Part shown: positions 37,197-45,383 of the stretch, one piece after another
Layout: each line of letters opens with the position of its first letter
Numbering within the stretch: position 1 is the first letter of the stretch
Assembly: GCF_023516435.1 (NCBI RefSeq)
Contig: NZ_CP097332.1
Span: forward strand, 2,852,001-2,916,000
DNA: 64,000 nucleotides
Reading direction: 5' to 3'
Source of the DNA: Jatrophihabitans telluris
Lineage (GTDB): Bacteria > Actinomycetota > Actinomycetes > Mycobacteriales > Jatrophihabitantaceae
Program-made: the position numbers and the translations under genes
The notes under the pieces: generated by a model
What the model was told of the DNA's origin: nothing
Database searches by the model: none
What the model saw: the letters and a program-made list of their open reading frames with translations, nothing else

Positions 37197-38443
37197 CGAC
37201 CGATACCCCCGCGTTGATCATCGGGCTGGTCCTGATCGCGCTGTGCCTGGCGGCCGCGGTGGTCCGGCCCTTCGGTCTCAGCGAGTCGGCCGTGGCCATA
37301 CCCTGCGTCGCGATCGCCCTGATCACCGGCGCGAGCACCCTGTCCGTCGCACGCCACTCGGTCGGCGGCCTGCTGCCGACGGTGGCATTCCTGGCCGCGA
37401 TTCTGAGCTTCGGACATCTCTGCGCCAAGGAAGGGGTGTTCGACTACCTGGGCAGTCTGACGGCTCGACTGTCCGCCGGGTCTCCGCGACGTCTGCTGGT
37501 GCTCGTGGTCGGTTTCGCCGCTCTGGTGACAGCGACCCTGACCCTGGACGCGACGGTCGTGCTGGTCACTCCCGTCGTACTGGCCACGACCCGGCAACTG
37601 CGTGTCGCCGACCGTCCGCACAGCTACGCCTGCGCGCATCTGGCCAACTCGGGATCATTGCTGTTACCGGTGTCGAACCTGACCAACCTGCTGGCCTTTG
37701 CCGCCAGCGGGCTGAGCTTCGGACGGTTCGCGGCGGTCATGACGTTGCCATGGCTGCTCGCGTGCGCCCTGGACTGGGCCGGACTCCGGTTGGCCTTCAG
37801 GGCCGACCTGCGTACGAAGGCCAGCGGCGCCGCCGAGCCCCGCCCGCTTCCGCGCTACGCGTTGGCGGTCCTGGGGCTGACGATCACCGGCTTCGTGGCG
37901 ACCACAGCGGTCGACGTGGCGCCGGCGTGGGCCGCATTCGCCGGCTGCGTCGCCTTGGCCGCGCCGGCACTGACAAGGCGTCGAACGACCCCCGTCGAAC
38001 TGGTGCGCGAGGCGAGCCTGGGGTTTTGCGCCTTCGTGTTGTGCCTGGGCGTACTCGTGGCCGGCGTGCTGGACAAGGGCGCACAGCGCTGGCTGGCGCA
38101 TCTGGTGCCTTCGGGGACGGGTCTGGCCAGCCTGGTGCTGCTGGCCCTGATCGCGGCTGTGCTGGCGAACCTGGTGAACAACCTGCCAACGACGCTGGCG
38201 TTGCTGCCGCTGGTGTCCGGTTCTCCACTGGCTGTCCTGGCCGTTTTGGTCGGGGTGAACATCGGTCCGAACGCGACCTACCCTGGGTCGCTCGCCACGC
38301 TGCTGTGGCGGCGCAGCCTGCCCGAGGACGCCAAACCGAGCGCCCGGGAGTTTCATCTGTTGGGACTGTCCACCACGCCCATCGCGGTCGTCCTGGTCAC
38401 CGGCGTGGTGTGGCTGTGCGCGGCGCCGCTGGGACTGCGCTGA
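37193..38443 (+). CDS. ArsB/NhaD-type (SLC13-like) membrane transporter
   Basis: 416 residues, ten to twelve helices. Ion-transporter superfamily pattern: ATLTLDATVVLVTPVVL in the first half and LANLVNNLPTTLALLPL with NIGPNATYPGSLATLLW in the second, which resemble the ArsB hairpin motifs. Substrate could be arsenite, a dicarboxylate or another anion; no arsR or arsC is nearby. Start placed at TTG 37193, overlapping the TauE stop; a GTG at 37169 is the alternative. Confidence 0.8.
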   Translation: MTTDTPALIIGLVLIALCLAAAVVRPFGLSESAVAIPCVAIALITGASTLSVARHSVGGLLPTVAFLAAILSFGHLCAKEGVFDYLGSLTARLSAGSPRRLLVLVVGFAALVTATLTLDATVVLVTPVVLATTRQLRVADRPHSYACAHLANSGSLLLPVSNLTNLLAFAASGLSFGRFAAVMTLPWLLACALDWAGLRLAFRADLRTKASGAAEPRPLPRYALAVLGLTITGFVATTAVDVAPAWAAFAGCVALAAPALTRRRTTPVELVREASLGFCAFVLCLGVLVAGVLDKGAQRWLAHLVPSGTGLASLVLLALIAAVLANLVNNLPTTLALLPLVSGSPLAVLAVLVGVNIGPNATYPGSLATLLWRRSLPEDAKPSAREFHLLGLSTTPIAVVLVTGVVWLCAAPLGLR

Positions 38444-38460
38444 GCTCGCCGTTACCCCGA

Positions 38461-39570
38461 TCAGCCGGCCAGGTGGGCGGAATCATTGAACGAACGAAGT
38501 GTGATCAGACCGTCGGCGAAGTAGTCGAGCACGCTGATCGACGCCGGATCCAGAAACATCCGGTAGAGCGAGGACATCGGCGCTCGCAATGCGTTGCGGA
38601 CGAGGAGCTTGATCGGGGTGACGTGACTGACCACCACCACGGTCGCGCCCGGATGCTGCGCGACGAGTCGAGCGCTGGCGGCAGACACCCGCCGGTCGAC
38701 CGCCTCGAAGGACTCCCCTCCCGGCGGCGCGACGGCCGGATCGGCCATCCATGCTTGCAGCTGTTCCGGCCAGCGCTCGCCCACCTCGGCGAAGGTGAAA
38801 CCGTCCCACTGGCCGAAGTCGGTCTCCACGACATCGTCCACGACCGTGACCGGCGAAAGGTCGAGGGTCTCGGCGACGATCTGCGCCGTCGTCCGGGCGC
38901 GTCGCAGCGGCGAACTCACGACCACGTCGACCGGGCCCAACTGCGCGATCCGCTGCGCCGCGCGCTCGGCCTGACCCCGTCCCTCGTCGGTGAGCGGCAG
39001 GTCCGACCTCCCGGCAAAGCGTTTGGCCAGAGTGTGTTCGGTGATGCCGTGCCGCAGCAGGATCAACCGGGTCGGCGTGTCCCCCGGCGGCAGCCACGCG
39101 TTCTGTGGCCTCGGCTCTCGGTCCGGTTTACCCGCCAGCTCTGGCGTCCCCCGTCCGTCCGCTGCGGAGTCCATCGCCTCGTTGGCAAGCCGATCGGCCT
39201 CGGCGTTCTCGGCCCGCGGAATCCAGGACAGGCTTACCGCCTCGAAGGAATCGACGAGCGCTCGGGCGCGAGCGTGCAGCGGGCGCAGGCCGTCGTCGTT
39301 GACCTGCCAACGTCCGGAGACCTGTTCGATGACGAGCTTGGAGTCCATCCGGACCGTGACTCGACGCGCGCCCAACTCCTGTGCGGCGCTGAGACCGGCG
39401 ATCAGACCCCGGTATTCGGCGACGTTGTTCGTCGTGACGCCGAGGAACTCGCGGACCTCGGCGAGCACCGTCCCCGCCTCGTCACGGACCACCGCTCCGT
39501 AGCCGGCCGGACCCGGATTTCCCCGCGATCCGCCATCCGCCTCGACGACGACTGAAGCGACCGAATTCAC
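38461..39570 (-). CDS. Bifunctional RNase H / histidine phosphatase
   Basis: 369 residues. N-terminal type I RNase H domain with active acids in VEADGGSRGNPGPAGYG, NVAEYRGL, VRMDSKLVI and AEADRLAN; C-terminal phosphoglycerate-mutase-like domain starting LILLRHGITEHTLAKRFAG. In M. tuberculosis the same fusion (Rv2228c) has RNase H and alpha-ribazole phosphatase (CobC) activity, which would connect to cobT here. GTG at 39570 overlaps the zinc-ribbon gene stop (GTGA), so they are coupled. Confidence 0.93.
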   Translation of the reverse strand: MNSVASVVVEADGGSRGNPGPAGYGAVVRDEAGTVLAEVREFLGVTTNNVAEYRGLIAGLSAAQELGARRVTVRMDSKLVIEQVSGRWQVNDDGLRPLHARARALVDSFEAVSLSWIPRAENAEADRLANEAMDSAADGRGTPELAGKPDREPRPQNAWLPPGDTPTRLILLRHGITEHTLAKRFAGRSDLPLTDEGRGQAERAAQRIAQLGPVDVVVSSPLRRARTTAQIVAETLDLSPVTVVDDVVETDFGQWDGFTFAEVGERWPEQLQAWMADPAVAPPGGESFEAVDRRVSAASARLVAQHPGATVVVVSHVTPIKLLVRNALRAPMSSLYRMFLDPASISVLDYFADGLITLRSFNDSAHLAG

Positions 39571-40307
39571 AGACCCGACTCGTCGGTTCGAACCAGGATG
39601 CGGCGGCAGTTCTCGCACCGCACGACCTGGTCCATTTTGGCGGCGCGAACCGCCGACAACTCGCTGCCGGACAGTTCGATGCGACATCCTTCGCAGCGAC
39701 GCTGGCGAAGCATCGCCGCACCGACTCCGCCGTTGGCCTCGCGCACCTTGTCGTACAGGGCAAGCAGGTCAGCGGGGATCGTGCCGGCCAGCTCGCCACG
39801 CTGAATGCCGCGCTTGCCGATCGCGTCGTCGATTTCGGCGAAGACCTCGTCGCGGGCGGCTTCGGCGGCGGAGCGCTCGGTGTTGATGACGGCCATGGCG
39901 CCGCTGAACTCGCTGACGCTCGCGTCCGCCGTCTCCCGGGATTCCATCAACTCCAGCAGCTCGTCTTCCAGGACGCCCTGCCGGCGGCTGAGTGAGGCGA
40001 CTTCGTGCTGCAGCCCGGAGATCTCCTTGGCCGGTACCCCCGCGGACGTCATCCGCGCCTGATCCTTGTCGGCCCGCTGTCGCACGGTGTCGATGTCGGC
40101 CTCCAGCCGGCGCTGCTCGCCGGCAAGGTCGGCGACCTGGGTCTCGGCCTCGACCAACTGGGCGCGTACCTCCGCCGCCCGGCGGTCGCAGTCGGCGATG
40201 GTGGCAAGCTCGGGCAACGTGCGCCGCCGGTGGGCCAACTGGTTCAGCGCGGTGTCGATGCCCTGCAGGTCGAGCAGGCGGAGCTGGACGAAGGGGTCTG
40301 CGATCAC
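39567..40307 (-). CDS. C4-type zinc-ribbon coiled-coil protein
   Basis: 246 residues. Long helical coiled coil (about 20-175) and a C-terminal zinc ribbon with Cys pairs at RRCEGCRIELSG and VRCENCRRIL. Family of CT398/Rv2229c; a nucleic-acid or regulatory adaptor role is only proposed. It lies between the NIF3-like and RNase H genes, the conserved actinobacterial order. GTG start with TAGGGT 6 nt upstream inside the NIF3 gene end. Confidence 0.9.
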   Translation of the reverse strand: MIADPFVQLRLLDLQGIDTALNQLAHRRRTLPELATIADCDRRAAEVRAQLVEAETQVADLAGEQRRLEADIDTVRQRADKDQARMTSAGVPAKEISGLQHEVASLSRRQGVLEDELLELMESRETADASVSEFSGAMAVINTERSAAEAARDEVFAEIDDAIGKRGIQRGELAGTIPADLLALYDKVREANGGVGAAMLRQRRCEGCRIELSGSELSAVRAAKMDQVVRCENCRRILVRTDESGL

Positions 40308-40309
40308 GG

Positions 40310-41518
40310 CTACACCCTAGTGTCCGGTACTACGTCGTCCCCCGCCTCCGCCTCCGACTGTGCCGCCGACGGGACGTGGGCGGTCCAGGGGTCGGTGACG
40401 GTGCCGGAGATCAGCACCTCCACGGCCGGGCCGAATCGGTCCCGCAGCCGGGCGGCGGCGACATCGAGCCAGGGACGTTCGGTCGCCCAGTGCGCCGCGT
40501 CGATCAATGCCATCGGTTCCTCGTCCATGCCGCCTCCGTCCCATCGACGCTCTGGGACCGCCTCGACCGTGTCGTGATGTTTGAGGTCAGAGGTCAGGTA
40601 GACGTCGGCTCCGGCCGCGCGGGCCGCCGGGATGAACGGACTCCCGGAACCACCGCAGACGGCGACAGTCCGGATCGGACGGTCGGCGACCCCCGCGACG
40701 CGAAGGCCCCAGACGGTGGGCGGCAGGACCGACGCGGCGTAGCGACCGAAGTCGGCCAGGGTGACGGTCGCGGGAAGTTTCCCCAGCCGTCCGGAACCGG
40801 TCGGGCCGGCGAGTCCGGGCTGTTCGGTCAACTCGAAGGCCACTTCTTCGTACGGATGGGCCCGGCGCATGGCGGCGATGACCGCCGACCGGAGCGGTCG
40901 CGGGTAGACCATCGACAGCCGGATCTCCGGCTTGCGGGTGACCACTCCGACCTCACCGTCGAAGGGCTCGGCGCCGGGAAGCGGCCGGTAGGTTCCGGTT
41001 CCCTCGACCGAGAACGTGCACTGGTCGTAGTCGCCGACCGCTCCGGCTCCCGCAGCCGACAGGGCCTCGACCAGCTCGTGCAGATGGTCCGGCGGCACGA
41101 AGACCGTCACGTGATCGAGCGCGGGTGAGAGGGCCGGCACCAGAGGCCGGATGTCGGTCAGTCCCAGGCGCTCGGCCAAAGCCTGCGAGACGCCGAGGCG
41201 CGCGGCATCGGCGTTGGTGTGGGCGACCAGGTGGGCGATGCCCGCCTGGATCATGCGGTGAACCATCGCGCCCTTCGGCGACGTCGTCGCGACCGAGTGC
41301 ACCGCGCTGAACAGCAGCGGGTGATGGGTGATGAGCAGCTGCGCGCCGCGCTCGATCGCCTCGTCGACCGTGGCCGGGACACAGTCCACCGCGAGCAGAA
41401 CCCGCGCGACCTCCTCGTCCGGGTCACCGCAGGTCAGCCCCACGGAGTCCCAGGATTCCGCCGTATCCGGCGGGTACCACTCGTCGAAGGAACGCTTGAG
41501 CTCGTTGACGCTGGTCAT
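40310..41518 (-). CDS. NIF3-like dinuclear metal-centre protein
   Basis: 402 residues. NIF3/YbgI fold with an inserted PII-like domain. Metal ligands visible: LLITHHPLLFS near residue 60, TNADAARLG, and at the C-terminus LTSDLKHHDTVEA and LIDAAHWATERPW (His and Glu). Possible GTP cyclohydrolase-like hydrolase; true role unknown. Counterpart of Rv2230c. Leaderless ATG with TAGGTT 6 nt upstream. Confidence 0.9.
   Translation of the reverse strand: MTSVNELKRSFDEWYPPDTAESWDSVGLTCGDPDEEVARVLLAVDCVPATVDEAIERGAQLLITHHPLLFSAVHSVATTSPKGAMVHRMIQAGIAHLVAHTNADAARLGVSQALAERLGLTDIRPLVPALSPALDHVTVFVPPDHLHELVEALSAAGAGAVGDYDQCTFSVEGTGTYRPLPGAEPFDGEVGVVTRKPEIRLSMVYPRPLRSAVIAAMRRAHPYEEVAFELTEQPGLAGPTGSGRLGKLPATVTLADFGRYAASVLPPTVWGLRVAGVADRPIRTVAVCGGSGSPFIPAARAAGADVYLTSDLKHHDTVEAVPERRWDGGGMDEEPMALIDAAHWATERPWLDVAAARLRDRFGPAVEVLISGTVTDPWTAHVPSAAQSEAEAGDDVVPDTRV
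40314..40319 (-). promoter_or_regulatory. Internal -10 box of the zinc-ribbon/RNase H genes
   Basis: TAGGGT on the minus strand within the last codons of the NIF3 gene, 6 nt before the GTG at 40307. Confidence 0.5.
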
Positions 41519-41524
41519 TGGGCG

Positions 41525-41530
41525 AACCTA
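41525..41530 (-). promoter_or_regulatory. -10 box of leaderless NIF3-like gene
   Basis: TAGGTT on the minus strand, 6 nt before ATG at 41518. Confidence 0.5.
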
Positions 41531-41633
41531 CCTGGCCCCGCGCGGCGGCCGGGCCGTCCGTGCACCGACCAGGAGTGTGACATTCGGGTTAAGACCCTGT
41601 TCTCTGGGGATCGGCTGTGTCACGATTCGCCTC

Positions 41634-42065
41634 ATGCTTTTTCTCGACGGGGGCGCCGGCCTGATCCTCCTGCTGCTGTGGTTGTTCTGCTTGATCGATG
41701 TCATCACGACCGACGCGGACCGGTGCCGCAACCTGCCCAAAGTGGTCTGGGTGCTGATCGTGGTTCTGTTGTTCGACATCGGGTGCATCGCGTGGTTGGT
41801 CGCGGGACACCCGTGGGATTCCCGGAAAACTTCAGGCCTTGCCTACAAGGGAAACAAGGGCCGGGACCTCTCGAGCCGCTACCCCGAATACGAACGTCCG
41901 GGCCGGTTCGCCGCGACGAATCCGGACGACGACGACGCGTTCCTGGCCGAGGTGAAGGCCCGGGCCGAGCGCCAACGCGAGGCGTATCGGGCCCAGCGAT
42001 CCGAGGAACTTCGACGGGAACAACAGCGTCTGCTCGGCCGCGAGAACGAACACGGCGACGACTGA
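41634..42065 (+). CDS. PLDc_N-domain membrane protein
   Basis: 143 residues. Two membrane helices near the N-terminus (GAGLILLLLWLFCLIDVIT and VVWVLIVVLLFDIGCIAWLV) with the PLDc_N pattern D-V-I-T-x-D and C-R-N-L-P-K between them, then a charged C-terminal tail rich in Glu, Arg and Gln (about 80-143). No catalytic domain. ATG at 41634 begins the first helix; the longer frame upstream is a shadow of the NIF3 gene. Confidence 0.78.
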   Translation: MLFLDGGAGLILLLLWLFCLIDVITTDADRCRNLPKVVWVLIVVLLFDIGCIAWLVAGHPWDSRKTSGLAYKGNKGRDLSSRYPEYERPGRFAATNPDDDDAFLAEVKARAERQREAYRAQRSEELRREQQRLLGRENEHGDD

Positions 42066-42108
42066 CCCACTGACCGCGTGTCATTCGAACACACGGGCGA
42101 TTGTGGCG

Positions 42109-42114
42109 TACCCT
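42109..42114 (+). promoter_or_regulatory. -10 box of leaderless AlkB-like gene
   Basis: TACCCT, 7 nt before ATG at 42122. Confidence 0.5.
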
Positions 42115-42121
42115 CTTCGGC

Positions 42122-42751
42122 ATGAGCGTCGCGCTGCAGCATTGCCTGTGGGCGGAGTCGGCTGACCCGGCTCCGCAGCCGCTGGTCCCCGGCCTCACTC
42201 GCCAGCACCTGTCCGAGGGGGCATGGGTGGATCTGCGACGCGGCTGGATGGACGGCGCCGACGCCCTGTTCGACGACCTGGCCGGCAGCGTGGACTGGCA
42301 CGCGGAGCGACGTCCGATGTACGAGCGGGTCGTCGACGTGCCCCGGTTGCTGGCCTTCTACGCCGAGCAGGTACCGCTTCCGCACCCCGCGTTGGTGCAA
42401 GCCAAGCGGGTACTGGACGAGCACTACCAAGACGAACTGGGCGAGCCCTTCGCCACCGCCGGGCTCTGCCTCTACCGGGACGGCCGGGACAGCGTGGCCT
42501 GGCACGGTGATCGGATCGGCCGCGGGTCCAGCCACGACACCATGGTCGCGATCCTGGTCCTCGGTGCCCCCCGTCCATTGCTCCTGCGGCCACGAGCGGG
42601 CGGTCCGAGCCTGCGCTTTCCCCTGGGCCACGGCGACCTGATCGTGATGGGCGGCAGTTGTCAACGCACCTGGGAGCACGCCATCCCCAAAACCGCACAG
42701 CCGGTCGGGCCGCGCATCAGCGTCCAGTTCCGTCCCCGCGGCGTCCGGTAA
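42122..42751 (+). CDS. AlkB-like Fe(II)/2-oxoglutarate dioxygenase
   Basis: 209 residues. Predicted repair of alkylated nucleic acid bases. Iron ligands HxD in VAWHGDRIGRG and His in RTWEHAIPKT; 2-oxoglutarate Arg in GPRISVQFRPR. The stretch GLCLYRDGRDSVAWHGD corresponds to the N-x-Y-x-x-G-x-D nucleotide lid region. Leaderless ATG at 42122. No ada or ogt beside it. Confidence 0.88.
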   Translation: MSVALQHCLWAESADPAPQPLVPGLTRQHLSEGAWVDLRRGWMDGADALFDDLAGSVDWHAERRPMYERVVDVPRLLAFYAEQVPLPHPALVQAKRVLDEHYQDELGEPFATAGLCLYRDGRDSVAWHGDRIGRGSSHDTMVAILVLGAPRPLLLRPRAGGPSLRFPLGHGDLIVMGGSCQRTWEHAIPKTAQPVGPRISVQFRPRGVR

Positions 42752-42754
42752 CGA

Positions 42755-43162
42755 TCAGCGGTCCGCGAGCCGGCGGACGAACTTGAGCCCCGACCACGTC
42801 TCGTCCACGGCCGCGACCTTGACGTCCACGAGCCCCGCAGCCAGGCCGATCTCGCGGACGATGTTCTCTGTCAGCGTCGTCGCCACCCCGGAGGCCTTCT
42901 TCGGCCACGAGATCCACAATTGGCCCGCGGTGGTGATGCGGTCCCGCAGGCCGGGGAACTCGGCTTCCATCGCGGCGGCGTCAACGAAGAACGCATGCAG
43001 CCATTCCACCTCGCCCGTCCCGTCACGCTCAGGGGCGTGATCGGGCAGCAGCCGCTCGTAGTCGTCCGGAGGGTGGACCACCGCGGTTCGGGGAGGCGCG
43101 GTCCCCGAAGCGCTGACCAGCCCCAACTTGCGTTCCAACGGCGTCGATGAGTACCCGGCCAC
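42755..43162 (-). CDS. DUF3052-type small protein
   Basis: 135 residues. Starts MAGYSSTPLERKLGL and ends with GQLWISWPKKASGVATTL, TENIVREIGLAAGLVDVKV and DETWSGLKFVRRL, a pattern shared by many short proteins of unknown function annotated DUF3052. No catalytic residues recognised. GTG at 43162 chosen from the conserved N-terminus; GATACT lies 6 nt upstream. A second protein of this annotation lies at 53.8 kb. Confidence 0.8.
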   Translation of the reverse strand: MAGYSSTPLERKLGLVSASGTAPPRTAVVHPPDDYERLLPDHAPERDGTGEVEWLHAFFVDAAAMEAEFPGLRDRITTAGQLWISWPKKASGVATTLTENIVREIGLAAGLVDVKVAAVDETWSGLKFVRRLADR

Positions 43163-43294
43163 GTGCGAAGTATCGCCGATCCGGCGGCGTACCGTTGGGG
43201 TACCAGCGGTACCCCGAACGCCGACTTCCACGCCGGCCTCATCGTTGGAGATTCCCGAACTCGCCGCGCGTGCGGCTGATCGTGGTGTGCAGCG

Positions 43295-43771
43295 ATGTCC
43301 ATTTCCGAACCCATTGCCTCCGTCCTGACGATGCCCTCCGCTGGTGATCCCGCCCCCGCCGCTGACGGGAACACGCGTATCCAGCTGCGGGCCGACTACG
43401 TCCCAGGTGAGCCCTTCGGTGGCTGGTGGCCGCGATCGCGTTCGCTGGCCGAGGAGCTACCGGCGGTCATCCGGGCGCTGATGGTCCGCGGGTACGACAT
43501 CCGGCGCGTGACGTACAACATGGCGGCCTGGGACCAGAACCCGCCACGCAAGCTCGTCGTCGACGGCCGCCTCGTCCGGCTCAGCGGGTTCCGCACTCAG
43601 GCAGCCGACTCGATCGTCCTGATCGACACGACGGCGTGGGACACCGGGACGTTCCCGCGCCTGGAAGTGCTCGTGATCCCGCCGACCGAGTCCGGACCGA
43701 CCGCCGAGCGCGCGGTCGAGTTGGCAGGCCGAACCGGTCAGCGCTGGACCGCCTCAGACACCATGCAGTGA
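43295..43771 (+). CDS. DUF5994-family protein
   Basis: 158 residues. The GGWWPRSRSLAEELPAVI segment and the following GYDIRRVTYNMAAWDQNP are typical of this actinobacterial family of unknown function. Soluble, no signal peptide. 13 nt before the DUF1003 gene, so likely an operon. Confidence 0.75.
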   Translation: MSISEPIASVLTMPSAGDPAPAADGNTRIQLRADYVPGEPFGGWWPRSRSLAEELPAVIRALMVRGYDIRRVTYNMAAWDQNPPRKLVVDGRLVRLSGFRTQAADSIVLIDTTAWDTGTFPRLEVLVIPPTESGPTAERAVELAGRTGQRWTASDTMQ

Positions 43772-43784
43772 CGGACCCGAGCAC

Positions 43785-44294
<510 letters not shown>

Positions 44295-44473
44295 TGCCTA
44301 CGGCCGTCGCTGACCACCGCGGTTCGCGCGCAACTTTGGCAACCTCAACGTGGACCGGCGCGCAACAAGACCGAGCCCAACTGGATCGGCGTCCCAGGGG
44401 AACACCAGCCAACTGATGTGGGATTACTCGTGCATCGGTCAGGCACACAGGATGATGGCCGATGTGGAACGTC

Positions 44474-45172
44474 TCACCGTGCGAAACGGTGAAGCTCGGC
44501 ACTGGAAATGGATTCGGGTTCCAGCGCTGGCGCATACTCTGTCCCGACCAGTGCATTTGCCGCCTCGTTACGCCATTGCGCGATGAGCTCCAGCGCATCA
44601 GCACGCGATGCGCCGCGAATGGAAAGCACACGCGAGTCCCGTGCCCGTTCCCACGCCAGCCGCTCCTCCGACGGCGAGTACTTAGCGTAGGTAAGCACGC
44701 CCGAGCCGTTGACAATTTCGGAAAATCCGCGCTCGTCCCCGCTGAGAAGCCGGCAATACGCTTGCGCCTCATACGAGTAGTCGTCGGGCACGGTGCGCAT
44801 GCCCGCAATGCGACGCACACACTCCTCCTCGGAAGGAAATGCACGCAACGCCTCCGCGACCACCGCTTCAGCTGTGCGCAAGCTCGATGGGTCCCCCTCG
44901 AAGTCGCCCAAATGCTCATTCAGGCCGATACCGAGCCAGGAGCTCGCGCCGACGAGGGGGTTCAACACGGTCATGAGGCGAGGCCCAGTGCTATACGGTC
45001 GCCCGTCAGCTAACACCGAGCGAAGAACAAAGACCGAGGGCAGAAGAAACACCTGGCGACCGCTCAGGACCGTCGAGTCAACGACTTCCGCTTCTGGCCG
45101 GACCCCGAGAACTGATCCACTGGACCTACGAATCGGGGTCAGGCCACCGGGCCTCCTCACGAGGGCGCTCAA
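44474..45172 (-). CDS. Hypothetical protein of the island
   Basis: Up to 232 residues; the start is uncertain because no convincing ribosome site was found (an ATG at 44974 would give 166 residues beginning MTVLNPLVGASSWLG). The part after that Met, with LRTAEAVVAEALRAFPSEEE, SYEAQAYCRLLSGDERGF and RADALELIAQWRNEAANAL, reads as a real soluble helical protein. Not recognised. It lies downstream of the PHP-ATPase on the same strand after 211 nt that hold nothing clear. Confidence 0.45.
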   Translation of the reverse strand: MSALVRRPGGLTPIRRSSGSVLGVRPEAEVVDSTVLSGRQVFLLPSVFVLRSVLADGRPYSTGPRLMTVLNPLVGASSWLGIGLNEHLGDFEGDPSSLRTAEAVVAEALRAFPSEEECVRRIAGMRTVPDDYSYEAQAYCRLLSGDERGFSEIVNGSGVLTYAKYSPSEERLAWERARDSRVLSIRGASRADALELIAQWRNEAANALVGTEYAPALEPESISSAELHRFAR

Positions 45173-45383
45173 CCGGTTCGATGGCTCGAGACGAGCGAGT
45201 CAACCCGCGAGGCTCTCCTCGCGATTGTCGATCAAGTTCTCGCTCCGCCACCCCGATAGCGGCTGCAGGATTGACCTTTGGCTCGGCATCGGCATCCCCC
45301 TCGCCTAACGCGCCACCGTCCAGCACATAGATAACGCTCGCAGTCGATTCTTATCGGCAACCGGCCGCGCTATCGGCCCGTGC

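Noticed and set aside
37075-39555. Plus-strand frame of 826 residues over TauE, ArsB-like and RNase H genes
   Set aside because: Arg/Gly/Asp-rich shadow crossing three convincing genes on both strands.
45126-45326. 66-residue minus-strand frame between the hypothetical gene and the PHP-ATPase
   Set aside because: Charged low-complexity product, overlaps the hypothetical gene in another frame, no ribosome site.
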